From positions 84,644,666 to 84,708,665 of the forward strand of contig NC_073745.1 in assembly GCF_029784135.1 (NCBI RefSeq): a stretch of DNA of 64,000 nt, written 5' to 3'. Below are positions 10,301 through 21,299 of this stretch, piece by piece; position 1 is the stretch's first letter, and each line of letters starts with the position of its first letter. The stretch is from Toxorhynchites rutilus septentrionalis (Eukaryota; Arthropoda; Insecta; Diptera; Culicidae). The notes under the pieces are model-generated. The model saw only the letters and a program-made list of their open reading frames with translations, was not told the origin of the DNA and made no database searches. The position numbers were made by a program, and so were the translations under genes.

Positions 10301-13300
10301 GAAAAAGGTTTCAGCTTAACTTTTTTCGTTTGGTGGTCATCGAGTCAGCATCGATTGGCGGCGGGTGTCGAGCGTCAAGCGAGAAGACAGCTGCCAAGTA
10401 GGATACCGACACGATGTCATCCCTGCTGGCAAATAATCTGCCGCTTTTACCGGGGAGAAGAAAACAGCTACCGCTGCTATCGTCACATATCACATATCTT
10501 AGCCGTCTAAAACGCCGCAAAAATGCTTGCCTTCGCGCTTATCACTCAATCAGAAGTGCTTACAATTGTCATCTTTTCAAATTGGCTAGTCGGGAATATA
10601 AAACCCTCAACAAAGTGCTATACTTTAACTATGTGCGTAACACAGAACGTAATATTTATGGCAACCCTAAGCATTTTTGGCGATTTGTTAATAATAAACG
10701 CAAGGAGAATGGCTTGCCGTCGACTATGTTCCTAAATGATGAAGTGGCGTCTTCCACCTGTAGTAAATGTGCTTTGTTTGCGAAATACTTTTTGAGTGTA
10801 TTCAGCATGGAATCAATACCACCTGATAATGCTTTGCGTTACGTTGCTAGCGACGGATTTTCAGTCGGAACTCTTTCCGTTGTTGCAGAGGATGTTGCTT
10901 GTGCGATTTCCAAAATGAAACAATCTTATTGTCCTGGGCCTGATGGTATTCCTGCTGCTTTATTGAAAAAATGTTGTGAAACACTAAAATCTCCGGTCGC
11001 TACAATATTCAACATATCTTTACGAAAGAACAAGTTTCCTGAAAGTTGGAAATCATCATTTATGTTCCCTGTGTTTAAAAAAGGAGTTAAGCATAGTGTG
11101 GAGAACTATCGTGGAATCACTTCCCTGTGCCCTGCTCTAAGGTGCTTGAGGCCATTGTTTATGATCATTCACTGTTTCGGGTGAAAAGCTACATTTCTAC
11201 TGCACAACATGGGTTTTACCCTGGTCGTTTAGTTTCAACAAATTTATTGGAATTTACATCGCTATGCTTGCGTACTATGGAACAGGGTAATCAGATCGAC
11301 ACTATTTATACCGATCTGAAAGCGGCATTTGATCGTGTTGATCATGGAATTTTGCTTGCCAAACTCAACAAATTAGGAGCATCATCTAGTTTGCTTTCGT
11401 GGCTAAGCACATATCTACGCGGTCGCAAAATTTCCGTGAGAGTGGGTTCCTCCCAATCGAGGTGGTTCCAGAATGGTTCCGGAGTACCGCAAGGTAGCAT
11501 CTTAGGACCTTTGCTATTCTCGCTGTTCGTTAACGACATCACCCGACTATTGCCTCATGGAACAAGGTTATTCTACGCTGACGACGTAAAAATTTATCTG
11601 CCAATTGAGACCACCAGAGACTGTTTGAGACTTCAAAGCTTGATTGATTTATTTGCGGAATGGTGCAGCTTTAATCATATGACAATCAGCAATGGCTCGT
11701 TACTCCAGCGAAGTGATAACGTGACGGACCTAGGTGTTGTTTTGGACAGCCCAATGTCGTTTAGACAACATTATACATTCATCATCAATAAAGCGTACCG
11801 TCAGCTCGGAACAATCTTTCGATTAGGTAGAGAATTTTGCGATCCTGGCACTTTACGAACTCTCTATTGCTCATTAGTTCGTTCCATCCTTGAGACAAGC
11901 TGTGTTGTTTGGAATCCGCATTATGAGTACTGGATACTTCGAAATTGAAAGGATACAAAAGTGCTTCATTCGTAGAATTTGCCGCATGCTGCCTTGGAGA
12001 AATTATGATAATTTGCCACCTTATGAGGATCTTTGTCAGCTAGTTGGTATAGCTCCTCTCGAGCAGCGACGCAAGGATATTACCGTTAAGACCGTCCATA
12101 AAATCCTATCGGGATGCTTTGATTGCCCTGCTGTTCTGTCGCGACTTCAGCTGTACTGCCCTCTTCGGCCTCGACGGAACCAACATCTGCTACGGGTTGA
12201 TGCGCATCGCACTAATTATGGTCTTCAAGAACCTATTCGTCAGATGGCGTTAGAATATAAACGTCGTGGAAACTTATTGTCCTTTTAGAATATTTTGTGT
12301 GCAACTGTGAAATGTATGCGTAGTATAGTATTGTCATAATTGTTATCCATCTTTGTTATTCGCCTAGTTTTTATGTCATTTTATTTTGTATACCATTGTT
12401 AAAAGATATTGGGTTTTTATGCCGCTTTGAGTTCGAATTTAACGTTTGCTCAAGGTGGCTTTTCCCAATCTAAGTTCCTTTTTTTACCATTAAGACTTAT
12501 TGTCGGATGGTTTCGAATAATAAATAAAAAAAATTACGCACAACACGAGGAATTTTGCTTTCAGCAAATCAAATCCAGTTCTTCTTAGAATTCACAATTC
12601 GACAACTGACAGCGTAGCGAAGACATTGTTTCCGGTTAACGTACTCAGGGAGCAAAAGTGACTCGAAGTCGGACGGTCTCCTGTTTTAATTAATTCACAC
12701 GTCAGACTTATTTCGGTTATCACCCCTGAGATTTCTACGTTAAGGAAAGGTACGTACACGCGATGTTAGCCTGCTTCCGGTCAGCCACGACGTGAACGCA
12801 AAAAAATCAAAAACTATTCATTTTTGAGCCATTTTCGTGTTAACAACTCCAAATTTAGAGCAACAAGAGCAAGTTTCCCGACATTGAAAAACAGTCAATT
12901 TGTTGAAGCATTCAATACATATGAACTATTTAGGAGCTGCTAAGTCTAATCATTGCTGAGTCTAATGACATTGCAACAAGGTAAAATAGTAAATCTTTCC
13001 TTGCTATTTTCAGTTTGAAAGGCTAAAGTACGAGTGGGAAGACACTTTCAAAAAAGACCCGATTCGTCTGCATTATAAACTTGCTCAGGTGATAGATCTT
13101 CAGACAATAAAAAGTCTTCAAAGTCACGTTAAAACTCCTCAGCTGCTTGATGATCTCCGCTCCGCTAATTCCATGACGTTACTTAAAACAATATAAACAA
13201 TCACACGATGTATCAAAGTTTCGTTCTAGTCCTAGCAAATCGAAAAAGGTTTTTGCTTTGGCTGCAATGCTATCCATTCCGCCAAGGCCGCATCAAGTTC

Positions 13301-16300
13301 ATAGTAGGTGGATTTCTTCATTGTTTTCCGATTTTTTTTATTCCGGAAGCACTGTCCGACATTGATGCAAAACTCAGCAGTTTGTCTTTTTGCTTTAAAA
13401 TGTCTCGCACCAATCCCGCTTCCCGCTTGTCTGCTTCTCCAATCCCGCAATCCAAGCACCTCTGCTTCCTTGAAGCTCCATTTTCAGTTTTAGAAATCAT
13501 TTCTAGTTTTTGTACAACTGTTAACACAACTTTTTTTCGTTTTTCGGCCTTTTTTATACGAGGAACTAACGAAACAGTACACTTGAGCACTGAGAACGCT
13601 TATGTGAACCAGTAAATTGGCAATCAGAAAAGTATAGTGTAAAAGGCTACCGTGAATGCTGTCTTACATCGTAGATGGGGAAAGCTACTTACCTCCCCTT
13701 CTCAGACCACATTCTGCGCAGAAGAAAAAGTAAGTCGACTTTCAGAATAGTGCGAGTATCTTTAACCCGACTACTGTTGTTTGAAGTCACTCACGGTGCA
13801 GAACAGGACTCTGCATAGTCATAGTCAACTGAGGATAGTCAGATGACTATCTGACTGACTATATCCCTATTCAGTTAGTAATGAGTTTTGGCTTCTACAC
13901 GCAGTTTCTCCGCCAAAACGACTACACAGTCAGTCGGGCGTTAAGTCGCTTTCTCCCTCTACCAACTCGACTATATCATTTCATTCTTCCCAGTCAAATT
14001 GTCCTCATTGCATTTTGAAGTGAATTCCCCCAAAACGTATCCGTTCCTCTCTTTCTCTCTCCCATGTACGTGTGCATGCATCGATGTTTGAGTTCAATGT
14101 GGTTTGACATACGCTACAGGTGAGCTCGTTTTTTTTTGTATCGTACATGAACATTACTTACACGTATAAAATAGCGTGCAGTGTGTGTGCGCTATTTTGC
14201 ACACTATTTACTAATACTAACGCGAGGACCTTTATAGCATGTTTGATAAATGTCTATGTTCGTTGGTTTGAGTTCAAGATGGGTAGACAATAAACCGTCC
14301 ATCGATGGGGTAACTTCTTTTCTGCATCAGAAATCATGTTTTCGTTCCGCTTTATATGGACGTAAAATAAGATTGCGTTCGTTGGTATAAAACTAGTGTC
14401 AGGGGAAAATGAAAGTGTGGATTGAAGTCAGCTGTGTGAAGAGGCAGATTTGTGTTCATTAGTCGCGTCAGTTAAAATAACCACTGACTGGACTAGTTCA
14501 CCAGTCATCCTCGCTAGTCAACGCTAGTCAATTCATTTTCTAGTCAAGTCACTTTTTGTTGGCGGTGACTGCCGAAGGAGTTCTAGTAGAAGCGAAGCTA
14601 CGGAGAGTAGAGTCACAGTTTTTCACTTTCGAAGATTTCGGGCCGTGGTGCAGAATAAGGTATGGGAGTATGAAGGCCATAAACAAAACAAAAGAGCAAG
14701 TATGCCATTCAAAGTCAAATTCCAGGAAGGCATATAGAATGACGATGCGCCAGTTATTTTCAACGTTAGAATTATAGGACATATTGCACTTTCCTTGTTG
14801 TTGGCGTTCATAATGGGTTTTTTTATTTGTAGATTAATTTTTTTTCATTGTGAGTTTTGCCTCCGCGAATCATCCGCTCGCGAATAATCGTGGATCCACT
14901 GTATTGTTTTCTTACCATTTCAATGTAGTGAAGCTGTAGATTTTTTGGAAAAAATATAAATGATCAAAAGATCACTGCAAAATTATATCAATGGCGAAAA
15001 CTTCAACTCTATGGGGCTGTCCACATACCACGTGGTCAACTTTAGGGGGAGAGGGGGGGGGTTTACGAGACTGTCCACGCTTGTCCATGGTGAGGGGGCA
15101 GGGGGAGAGATAATTTTCACGTGGGCACGTAAAATGTTTTACGTGCAGTTGCTGGTACTGTGTAAAGAGGCTCTGAGAATGCCGGTCGGACATCCATACT
15201 TCTCTCAGATCGTTGATCTTCTTCGTTCAAATCTATATTCCGTTTTCCGTTCTTGTTGCAAATCGTGACAACAATTTTGAATGGGAAAATCTTTGAAACC
15301 ATTAGCTACTCTCAGAGTCGGTCTTTCCTCGAAGAAAGTTATGCTCTGTGTCTGGTGGAATTGGGAAAGAATTCTGTGTTATAAACTTCCATAAACCAAT
15401 CAGTCGATAAATTACAATAAATATTGCTCGCAACAGGACGAATCGAGGCCAGGGATCCGTTCAGTATTAATCAATATGATGGGCGGCGTGTTGAACCAGA
15501 GTAACGTAAGGCCTCATATCTCCTTGACATTCCGGCAAATAATTTTGGAGTTTGGCTGGAATGCGCTATTCCACTCATCGTGATCACCGGATATAGAACC
15601 ATCAGATTATTACTTATACAGATCACTTCCCAATTTTAAAAAGGAAACCCCGGTCTGGAATGTCGAAAAAATGGAATTTTTGTTTTTTTTTTGCATTTTT
15701 GAGAAGCATATGCCCTCAGTAATGTTGTCATAAAAGGATTTCGAGATATTTGAATTCGTTGGAAAGTAACATCCAAAAGTATGAAGTCACCTCAAAGGAT
15801 ACAGTATTGCTCATGTTCTTTGAACGCGTTTCTCTCGAAAACAGTTTTTTTTCAACTTTTTTTCAACGTTTTGGCTGAAATTTTTTATCAGCAAGTAAAT
15901 ATGAACTATCTAAAGCGCTACATAGCCGTTTTTTTTATATCTCATTGTTTCTTCTTATAAACAGAAATTTTTCATAAAAAATAACTAATTTTTTTTAACA
16001 AAAATGGGCGCCATTTTGGAAATTTTTTGAGTTTTTAAAAATCTTTATGTAACGTTTTAGGTATTGTCCTAATGTTTCAAAATATTCTTTGGAATTTGTT
16101 CTGCGACCTCCGTTGTTTCAGAACCGATACCACCAGCAAGGTACCGATTTTCAGACAGCATCTACGCATCCAACTGTCTAAAGCGTAATAATCATTATTC
16201 GTGCGCTCAAAAAATGGAAAATACGTCTTCAAATATACCTCAAACGATAACCAAAATACCCGAACACTTCACTTTATTCCTAACATCCGAAAAAATTCAC

Positions 16301-19300
16301 GAAAGTTCATTATTTTCCGAACTTCCAGACAGGGGTCTCCCTTTAAGCGCATGAACTGCGACTCTTTGGATAGTATAAAAAACACAATGATAGTTTTTTG
16401 ACAAAAGATTGTGGAACAAACCGGTAGAAAATATATATTTAAGTTTTTCCTTAAAACCGGAGCGAGCTTTCCGACCAGCCAAATATTTCCCAAGAAATTA
16501 CAGAGGAACACGACTCAGCCTAGTTTTGTGTTCTGTAAAGGCTACCAAATAGCATATACTAATTCCAAAATTATCTCAATGAAATGATGGATCTGCGGAT
16601 CAGCTAAGTGAATGGGCTCTGAAATTGGCAATGCTGTAAGGAAATTCATTCTATGCAGAGAATGTGCGTGATGCAGCTTGTTTGAGAGTTACAATGTAGA
16701 ACGGCTCGACAAACATGTGGGCGAATCTATCAAACTCACATACTGTAGCATTTTTAGATTATAAACTAGCGTGAGTTTGAAGAAAGTTTGCTTTGTGATC
16801 TTGGAATATTGGTAAAACGGGAAATTCATTAGCCGAAATGACTGAAAATTTTTTTACACACAAAAGCTAGCCGAAGACAACATAAATGGAATTCGGAACA
16901 AACTGAAGAGCGATACAAAAAACTTCCCGGCTAATGTTGTAAGTCCAATAATAAAGAACAAGTCGCTACTATGGCATTGTGCACTAAAAAAATGTATTTA
17001 CAAAGCCAATTTCCCCAGGTACCTTGGTTTTTATGGTTGTGTTAGGGAACACCAGTCGATGGGAAAAAAAGTTCCCCCAACTAGTATGTATTTGTAATGC
17101 CAATTCCCCCAGGTACCTTGGGTCTGATGGCTGTGTTTGGGAAACCGTGAGTCGGGCCAATTAAAACGGAGAAGTTAGGGCGTTTAGATAGCACTTCACA
17201 TTTTACAGTTAATCAATTGCTTATCTAAGGGAAATAACCATATATTGCCACCAACATTTTATGCTGAACGGGCAATGGCAACTATATTGCCACTAGAAAT
17301 GAGCAAACCGTTCACGAACGGTACGAAAGAACTAGTTCGCCGAAAAGAGTGAACGAACGGTTGTTCTTTTTCAAAGAACGGTAGTTCTCCCCACGAACTG
17401 ATTGCGAGCGAACGGTTTGTGAACGAACTGATTCCGAAAGAACGGTTTGCGAGTGAACTGTTTGAGAGTGAACTGTTTGTCAACAAACTGTTTGCGAGTG
17501 AACTGTATGGGAAAGAACTGATTGAGAGTGAACTGTTTGAGAACGAAGTGTTTGCAGGCGAACTGTTTGCGAACGAACGAGTGCAGCTGAACTGATTGGT
17601 GCTGGACGGAATGGATAAATATCAGAGATCGAAATACTCGCCGATTTGTGACGAAAAACAACCATTTTCACCCACAGAGAAACATAGCTGAAAATATAGG
17701 AGGCGAGAGAATATTATACGCTCACTTCGATTCTCGCGAGAAACGCAGAGCCGATTTTTATTTTTCGGTGAGTTATGATTGCCGAAAAATGGTCTCGATT
17801 TCAGTGACTCCTTGATGCCGATAATGGTTTTTCACTTCTTCAGTACAGCTGAAAACATGCGGCAATATTGGGTTTCATCGTGAAGTGAACATGAGATGGA
17901 TTAATATTTGTACAATTCACACGCTGTCCAAATGCAGATCGTTTGGACGCTGCTCTAACAGACTAATGTTGGTAAAGTTAGCTTTGATTTTTCGCTCCAT
18001 ATTTTCAGTACCAAATGAGAGACGAAAAAGCATTCTCGTTGAACTTCCGAGATAGAGATTTTCGACATCTCTTTCTCTCTGAAAAAGAATATTCGGTGAA
18101 AAGGAAGAGACGAAAATATCAACAATACACAGTTCATCGAAAACTAGATTGATTGAATGAATATTTATCGCGCAGCCGAACGAGAATTTCGATCTCTGAT
18201 AAATATAACGAGAGCGCTTGTGAGAAAAATAAAACGATATTGTCATTCATAAGCAAAATGCATGTAACGCAGGGTTTATTTTGTTTATGTATACTCAATT
18301 TTGGGGTAAAAATTAAATTTGATTTTCGTAGTTTTAAAAGCAAAACTATATATTTTCAATTCCATGTATTCTTTCAATTCTGCGTAACATTCATATATTT
18401 CCTGATTTTCAGAAAAAAATCTGGGGGAAGCTGGGGCGATTCATGAATTAGGTAAACATAAAATCTTATAGTGAGGGCAAAGTTTTTTCGTTTCAATTCA
18501 TTGTTTGTTATTTGTTAATTAGTGAAAATCGCTGCTGATTTTTTTTCCCCTGAATGAACATTATGAAATATTATCTTACATGGAACCTGTGTGTTGTCCA
18601 AAAATAGAATATGAAAAATTGCATATATTTTGTGCGTATCAAATTATTACATAAACTTTGGACGACCGATAAACATATTTTCACATACAGTTTGCGACTT
18701 TTAAAGAAGCAGCTTATCTTTCCCCACTAAATTTCAAAAATATAAATTCCATACGTACACTATCCAGTCCAACGATATCAATCAATAGCTGTCTATTGAT
18801 GTTGGGTTTCAGCTAACATATTATGCTGTTTTTAATACCGCTGGATGAAAGAGCGAAAGAACGGTTCAAAAGAACTGAATCATTTAGATGAACGGTTAAT
18901 GAGTGAACCGTTCATCAAAGTGAACTGTTTTGCCCATCTCTAATTGCCACCAATTTTTTTCAATGTTTTAACTGTTTTTCGAATTGAAATTTTTTTTCGT
19001 GTATTTTAGCATGTAAACATGCTGTATTGTAGTTTACGTTGATTACATGCCTAGTTCTCACGGCCCGTTAAAGGATTAAATGAACAATGCTTGTTAGATG
19101 AAGGTGTTTTTGTATACTATAACAGTTAATAAGAGACTGAAACAACATGTCAAAGATTCTGAATCAAAGCAGCAGAATGTATCCATAAAACAAACGTTTA
19201 AAAAAATCATAACAAAAAAACGATGTGATGATGTGAACTTAAGATCTTCAGTATGGAATATGTCCACCGTGAGCCTCAATCATCTTTTGAAGACGTTTGG

Positions 19301-20580
19301 ACATGCTCTCCACACATGATTCTTCAGATGTTGTGCGTTATTCTCCTTCCAGGCTGTCGATAACGCTGTAAGTGCGTGTCCTTGTTCATTACGCCAGTTT
19401 TGTCACCTTATTGTCCAGAACAGCTCACAGATTTTCAATAGGGTTCAAATCCCAATTTTGAGCAGGTCATTCCTGAACTTTAATCCGCTTAGACTTGAAA
19501 AACCTTCATCTTTTTATAGTATGTTGAGGATCATTGTCCTGTTGGAAAATGTATCCTTTGTCAACGCTGGTTTTTGCAACGGATCTACGAAGATTTTCAT
19601 TTATGGTGTCAATGAAAGCGTCAGCTGTCATTATCCTGTTTTGATTATCGTCGTCAGCTGTCATTATCCTTTTTTGATTATCGTCGTCAGCTGTCATTAT
19701 CCCGGCTCAGGCAAAGCAGCTCCAGACCATGATGTTTCCGATATTTCGAATGGTTACCGATGAATCTTTCTTGATTTCTCGGATGGTCATTAAATCAATG
19801 CGACGGTCTGTTTTACGCACAACTTCTCTACGCGTTCTCTCAGCCACAGATCCGAGCTTATGGCCGTTTGCCCAAAATTTCCTGTACAGGTGAACCGAAC
19901 GTGAATGGCGCGTACAACTAGTTATAACTTAAGGCAACACCAACGTCAAGGGATGCGTCAATGTTTTGGTACAAGATATCGTGAGTTTTCCAGTGGATTT
20001 TTTCCATGTCATACCTGTTTTAACCAAAAAACCAAATCCAACCAAACCAGAACTTGAAAAATTGCGAATTAAATTGCAATTATTCAATGCTGTTCAATAA
20101 CGGTTGATATGAACTTCCATTTGAGTGGTTACCTTAATTATCATCCACATATTTCCATCTATGAAAAAGTTCATGAATTCGGGTGGATTTTTCTCGTTGT
20201 GGGTCACTGTATATACGTTCGGTGGGTTCGAGCTTACGAAGACGAATCAAATACCCACATATTCTTGGTTTAACAGTAGAACTAATGTGCTTTTCCCATT
20301 GCACTTCTTTCAGATTTTCTTCGAAGACGAGATCGACAACGAAAAGTACTGCGGCCACCTATACGGTTTGGGAACTTCGTTTTCCGGAAACAACGCGAGC
20401 TCTACACTGAACAACACTGCGCTCGTCACAGGCTCGACCATGGGCTCTGGCCCAGGAGGTGGAGTTAGTGGCAACACCAACAACAATGGTGGCACCACTA
20501 ACAGTAATAACAGTAATAACAACAACATCCCAACCAGTAACAACTATCACGACAATGGCGAAACCAACGCAGCATCATGA
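6515..20580 (+). CDS. Pop2: CCR4-NOT deadenylase CAF1/POP2/CNOT7 (two coding exons)
   Basis: Joined exons 6515-7321 and 20314-20580 give 357 aa. The protein is the DEDD-family 3'-5' exoribonuclease that shortens poly(A) tails as part of cytoplasmic CCR4-NOT. The catalytic residues are visible: D66 and E68 in AMDTEFPG, D187 in HSGYDFG and D256 in AGSDSLL. The first 30 residues are a Gly-rich extension beyond the human 285-aa form. The last ~60 residues, after KYCGHLYGLG, are an Asn/Gly/Ser/Thr-rich tail, also beyond the human protein. Both splice sites fit phase 0: GAG|gtacat and ttctttcag|ATTTTC. Joining them recreates the family's MRE-(I)FFED segment. The start codon follows a 3' splice site by 3 nt. 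The family is essential and highly conserved. The 13-kb intron is filled with transposons. Confidence 0.95.
7322..7618 (+). CDS. Possible read-through alternative C-terminus of POP2 (98 codons)
   Basis: The exon 1 frame continues without a stop for 98 codons past the splice donor, ending TAG at 7616-7618. An AATAAA lies about 290 nt further on. If the intron is retained and polyadenylated there, a 367-aa isoform results that lacks the conserved FFEDEIDNEKYCGHLYG segment. The added residues are Gly/Asp/Ser-rich, partly from GGTGAT-type simple sequence. The open frame may be chance. Confidence 0.25.
   Translation, partial: VHGFGFLKASNCSKGIDDSQSVECCSLMGDSGISVGDAIGGGVGGDGGDSGDISNINNTSGFVSFECSCSDSFEIMLNRSLNHIDTKLKTHVRGDSSE
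7910..7915 (+). terminator. Possible intronic poly(A) signal AATAAA
   Basis: Sits in the first 600 bp of the POP2 intron, downstream of the read-through stop codon. It could end a short transcript. Not tested. Confidence 0.3.
8395..9985 (-). pseudogene. Decayed non-LTR retrotransposon: RNase H and C-terminus, split by a foldback element
   Basis: Reading from 9985 downward, the minus strand gives a degenerate RNase H domain (HFTDGSSMNESTGF, then YTAELAMIHRALD, ending NERVDSLAKVGAIE). After a 706-bp insertion it resumes at 8870 with GDIY, IAFN and LGRWFHSIIPKVNLKP, then a C-terminal zinc-knuckle-like CVCGQGYHDNEHVVW. Several stops and frameshifts are present. The same RNase H start (ETTGFGVFNEIFS) occurs in the plus-strand element near 49440, so both belong to one I/LOA-like, RNase-H-bearing family. 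Clade is uncertain. Confidence 0.75.
8871..9576. mobile_element. Foldback element inserted in a non-LTR retrotransposon (706 bp)
   Basis: Ends are gggggtagtg and gtactaccct, flanked by 5-bp repeats cttca (8866-8870 and 9577-9581). Removing it with one cttca restores a continuous retrotransposon peptide (GAIE+GDIY), which fixes the boundaries. Internally it has long inverted arms around a centre near 9210. For example, tttcctgtcatcgtacgtag at 9129-9148 mirrors the text near 9278-9297, and aactggtggaagttctac mirrors text near 9356-9373. Confidence 0.8.
10098..10305 (+). pseudogene. Histone H1 fragment (second half of globular domain)
   Basis: Translation from 10098 gives YKIDVAKLTSFTKKALMND and then LFVQMKGMDASCSFKLP. 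This parallels the last helix and wing of the linker-histone globular domain (family pattern: Y..D..KL..FIKKAL, then LVQ.KG.GASGSFKL), followed by a Lys-rich start of the tail. The first half of the domain and most of the tail are absent, and the invariant GASGSF is altered to DASCSF, so it is non-functional. It directly precedes the Jockey-like element. Confidence 0.65.
10460..12535 (+). mobile_element. Jockey-like non-LTR retrotransposon, 5' truncated and frameshifted
   Basis: Three overlapping reading frames (10414-11184, 11127-11948, 11890-12288) together give one ORF2 C-terminal half. It begins with the thumb-upstream region (RLKRRKNACLRAYHS), then RT blocks PGPDGIPAALLKK, DLKAAFDRVDH, GVPQGSILGPLLFSLFVND and the catalytic FYADDVKI, then the post-RT region (LYCSLVRSILE, LPWRNYDNLPPYEDLCQL). 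There is no RNase H. Two frameshifts, near 11150 and 11920, make it inactive. The 3' UTR ends in aataataaataaaaaaaa near 12532. It lies in the POP2 intron, same strand. Confidence 0.85.
12540..13230. other. POP2 intron, nothing recognised
   Basis: A/T-rich unique-looking intron sequence. No reading frame, inverted ends or repeat family identified. Confidence 0.4.
13232..13590 (-). pseudogene. pogo/Tigger (CENP-B/Jerky-like) transposase N-terminal fragment
   Basis: Minus-strand frames at 13590-13318 and 13459-13232 overlap across a frameshift. The first has KKAEKRKKVVLTVVQKLEMI, then a GI.EA..RDI..QKDKLLSFAS pattern: the CENP-B-type helix-turn-helix. The second has MKKSTYYELDAALAEWIALQ, the next DNA-binding helix block. 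The DDE catalytic domain is absent. Confidence 0.7.
13620..14955. other. POP2 intron with AGTCA-rich patches
   Basis: No gene. Clusters of agtca/tgact motifs occur at 13815-13880 and 14465-14552 and could be subterminal arrays of a DNA transposon, but I found no matching termini. Confidence 0.3.
14995..15135. repeat. G-rich 'ggctgtccac-ataccacgtgg' repeat fragment
   Basis: Contains gtccacataccacgtgg followed by G-runs, then a second gtccacgcttgtccatgg-type unit with another G-run. This resembles the ends of a common mosquito interspersed repeat. No full element delimited. Confidence 0.3.
15140..16985. other. POP2 intron, nothing recognised
   Basis: Low-complexity A/T-rich intron sequence without a supported reading frame or delimited repeat. 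Confidence 0.4.
16993..17160 (+). repeat. Imperfect ~94-bp tandem duplication
   Basis: The segment starting gtatttacaaagccaatttc at 16993 recurs starting gtatttgtaatgccaattcc at 17087. Both contain ccaggtaccttgg and a following gtgttnggga. Divergence suggests an old duplication. Confidence 0.6.
17294..18942. mobile_element. hAT-type element with internal GAACTG minisatellite (1649 bp)
   Basis: Begins TAGAAATGAGCAAACCGTTC. Its right end is the inverse complement of TAGAGATGGGCAAAACAGTTC. Exact 8-bp duplications attgccac lie at 17286-17293 and 18943-18950. The left subterminal region (17300-17600) is an array of about 15-bp units of the form GAACTGTTTGNGAGT, and the right end carries further GAACGGTT copies. 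No transposase frame was found, so it is non-autonomous. Confidence 0.9.
17310..17600 (+). repeat. Minisatellite of GAACTG(T/A)TT units inside the hAT element
   Basis: At least 15 diverged copies of GAAC(T/G)G followed by TTTG/ATTG and a purine-rich spacer, with a 15-bp period. Probably the amplified transposase-binding motif of the host element. Confidence 0.75.
19245..19905 (-). pseudogene. Tc1-type transposase relic with an 11-residue triplication
   Basis: The minus strand from 19905 gives a degenerate HTH-linker part (RTRREVVRKTDRRIDLM), then IMVWSCFA and, after an internal deletion, FQQDNDPQHT and WDLNPIENL with the second D and final E of the DDE triad. It ends near an EAHGGHIPY-like C-terminus at about 19250. 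Between the two parts a 33-bp unit encoding roughly MTADDDNQKRI occurs three times (19620-19706). Stops and the deletion rule out function. Confidence 0.75.
20314..20580 (+). CDS. Pop2: POP2/CNOT7 coding exon 2 (residues 270-357)
   Basis: Follows the acceptor ttgcacttctttcag. Begins IFFEDEIDNEKYCGHLYGLG, the conserved end of the CAF1 fold, and then runs into an Asn/Gly/Thr/Ser-rich tail that ends ETNAAS with TGA at 20578-20580. Confidence 0.93.
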   Translation: MFFEDEIDNEKYCGHLYGLGTSFSGNNASSTLNNTALVTGSTMGSGPGGGVSGNTNNNGGTTNSNNSNNNNIPTSNNYHDNGETNAAS

Positions 20581-21077
20581 TTGCGTCTGGTGATCCGCTA
20601 GAAACAACACATTAAATTAGCAAAAACACATGCAACAGTTTGAAACGCAGCAGAAGAGTAAGGATACACACTTTAGAACTCAAACAAAAAAATATAACGA
20701 GCAAGAACTATTCTCTTTAAAGAAAACAAATATTTATTACTATTGATCTATCGTAATTATAACGACACAGCAAGAAAACAAAAGATTATTTCGAAACATA
20801 CATCTCGAAACGGCACGGAACAAACGTTCATCTAATTTTAGGCGAAGAGAAATATACATTTCTATTTTACATCTCTTCCCTGTTTGTTGCGATGTGAGAT
20901 ATTGTTTTTTTTTGTTTTGACAAAGGAGTAATGATTTTATTTTTTATGACAAGCATTTGAAGCCACCACTGATTTTGTTTTGTTTTCCTGTTTTCAATGA
21001 CAAACGACAAAAAAAAAACAAACGAACGAATTACTTTTCGTATATTTTTCACAATTTTCACTATTCAAACAATTCAA

Positions 21078-21261
21078 AATAAAAGTTAGAGAGACGCTCT
21101 TATCATACCAGACGAACACGAGAGAACGAAGAAAGTATGTTGTAAACGTTATCAGATAGGTGCGTTTCGATTAAAATTAAAAGAAAGAGAGTGTAGGGAC
21201 TTTTGTTTGTTTTGTGAACACAGGCTAGCAGGCTGGGCACTTCTAGGACCGACGAAATAAA
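21078..21261 (+). terminator. Candidate POP2 poly(A) signals
   Basis: AATAAA occurs at 21078-21083 and 21256-21261, 500-680 nt after the stop codon. Either could end the transcript. No direct evidence. Confidence 0.4.
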
Positions 21262-21299
21262 AATATCAAAAACATGTATTTATTACTGAAAACATCGTT

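Noticed and set aside
13815..14552. hAT element bounded by AGTCA-rich patches
   Set aside because: Motif clusters are present at both sides but I found no inverted termini or target duplication.
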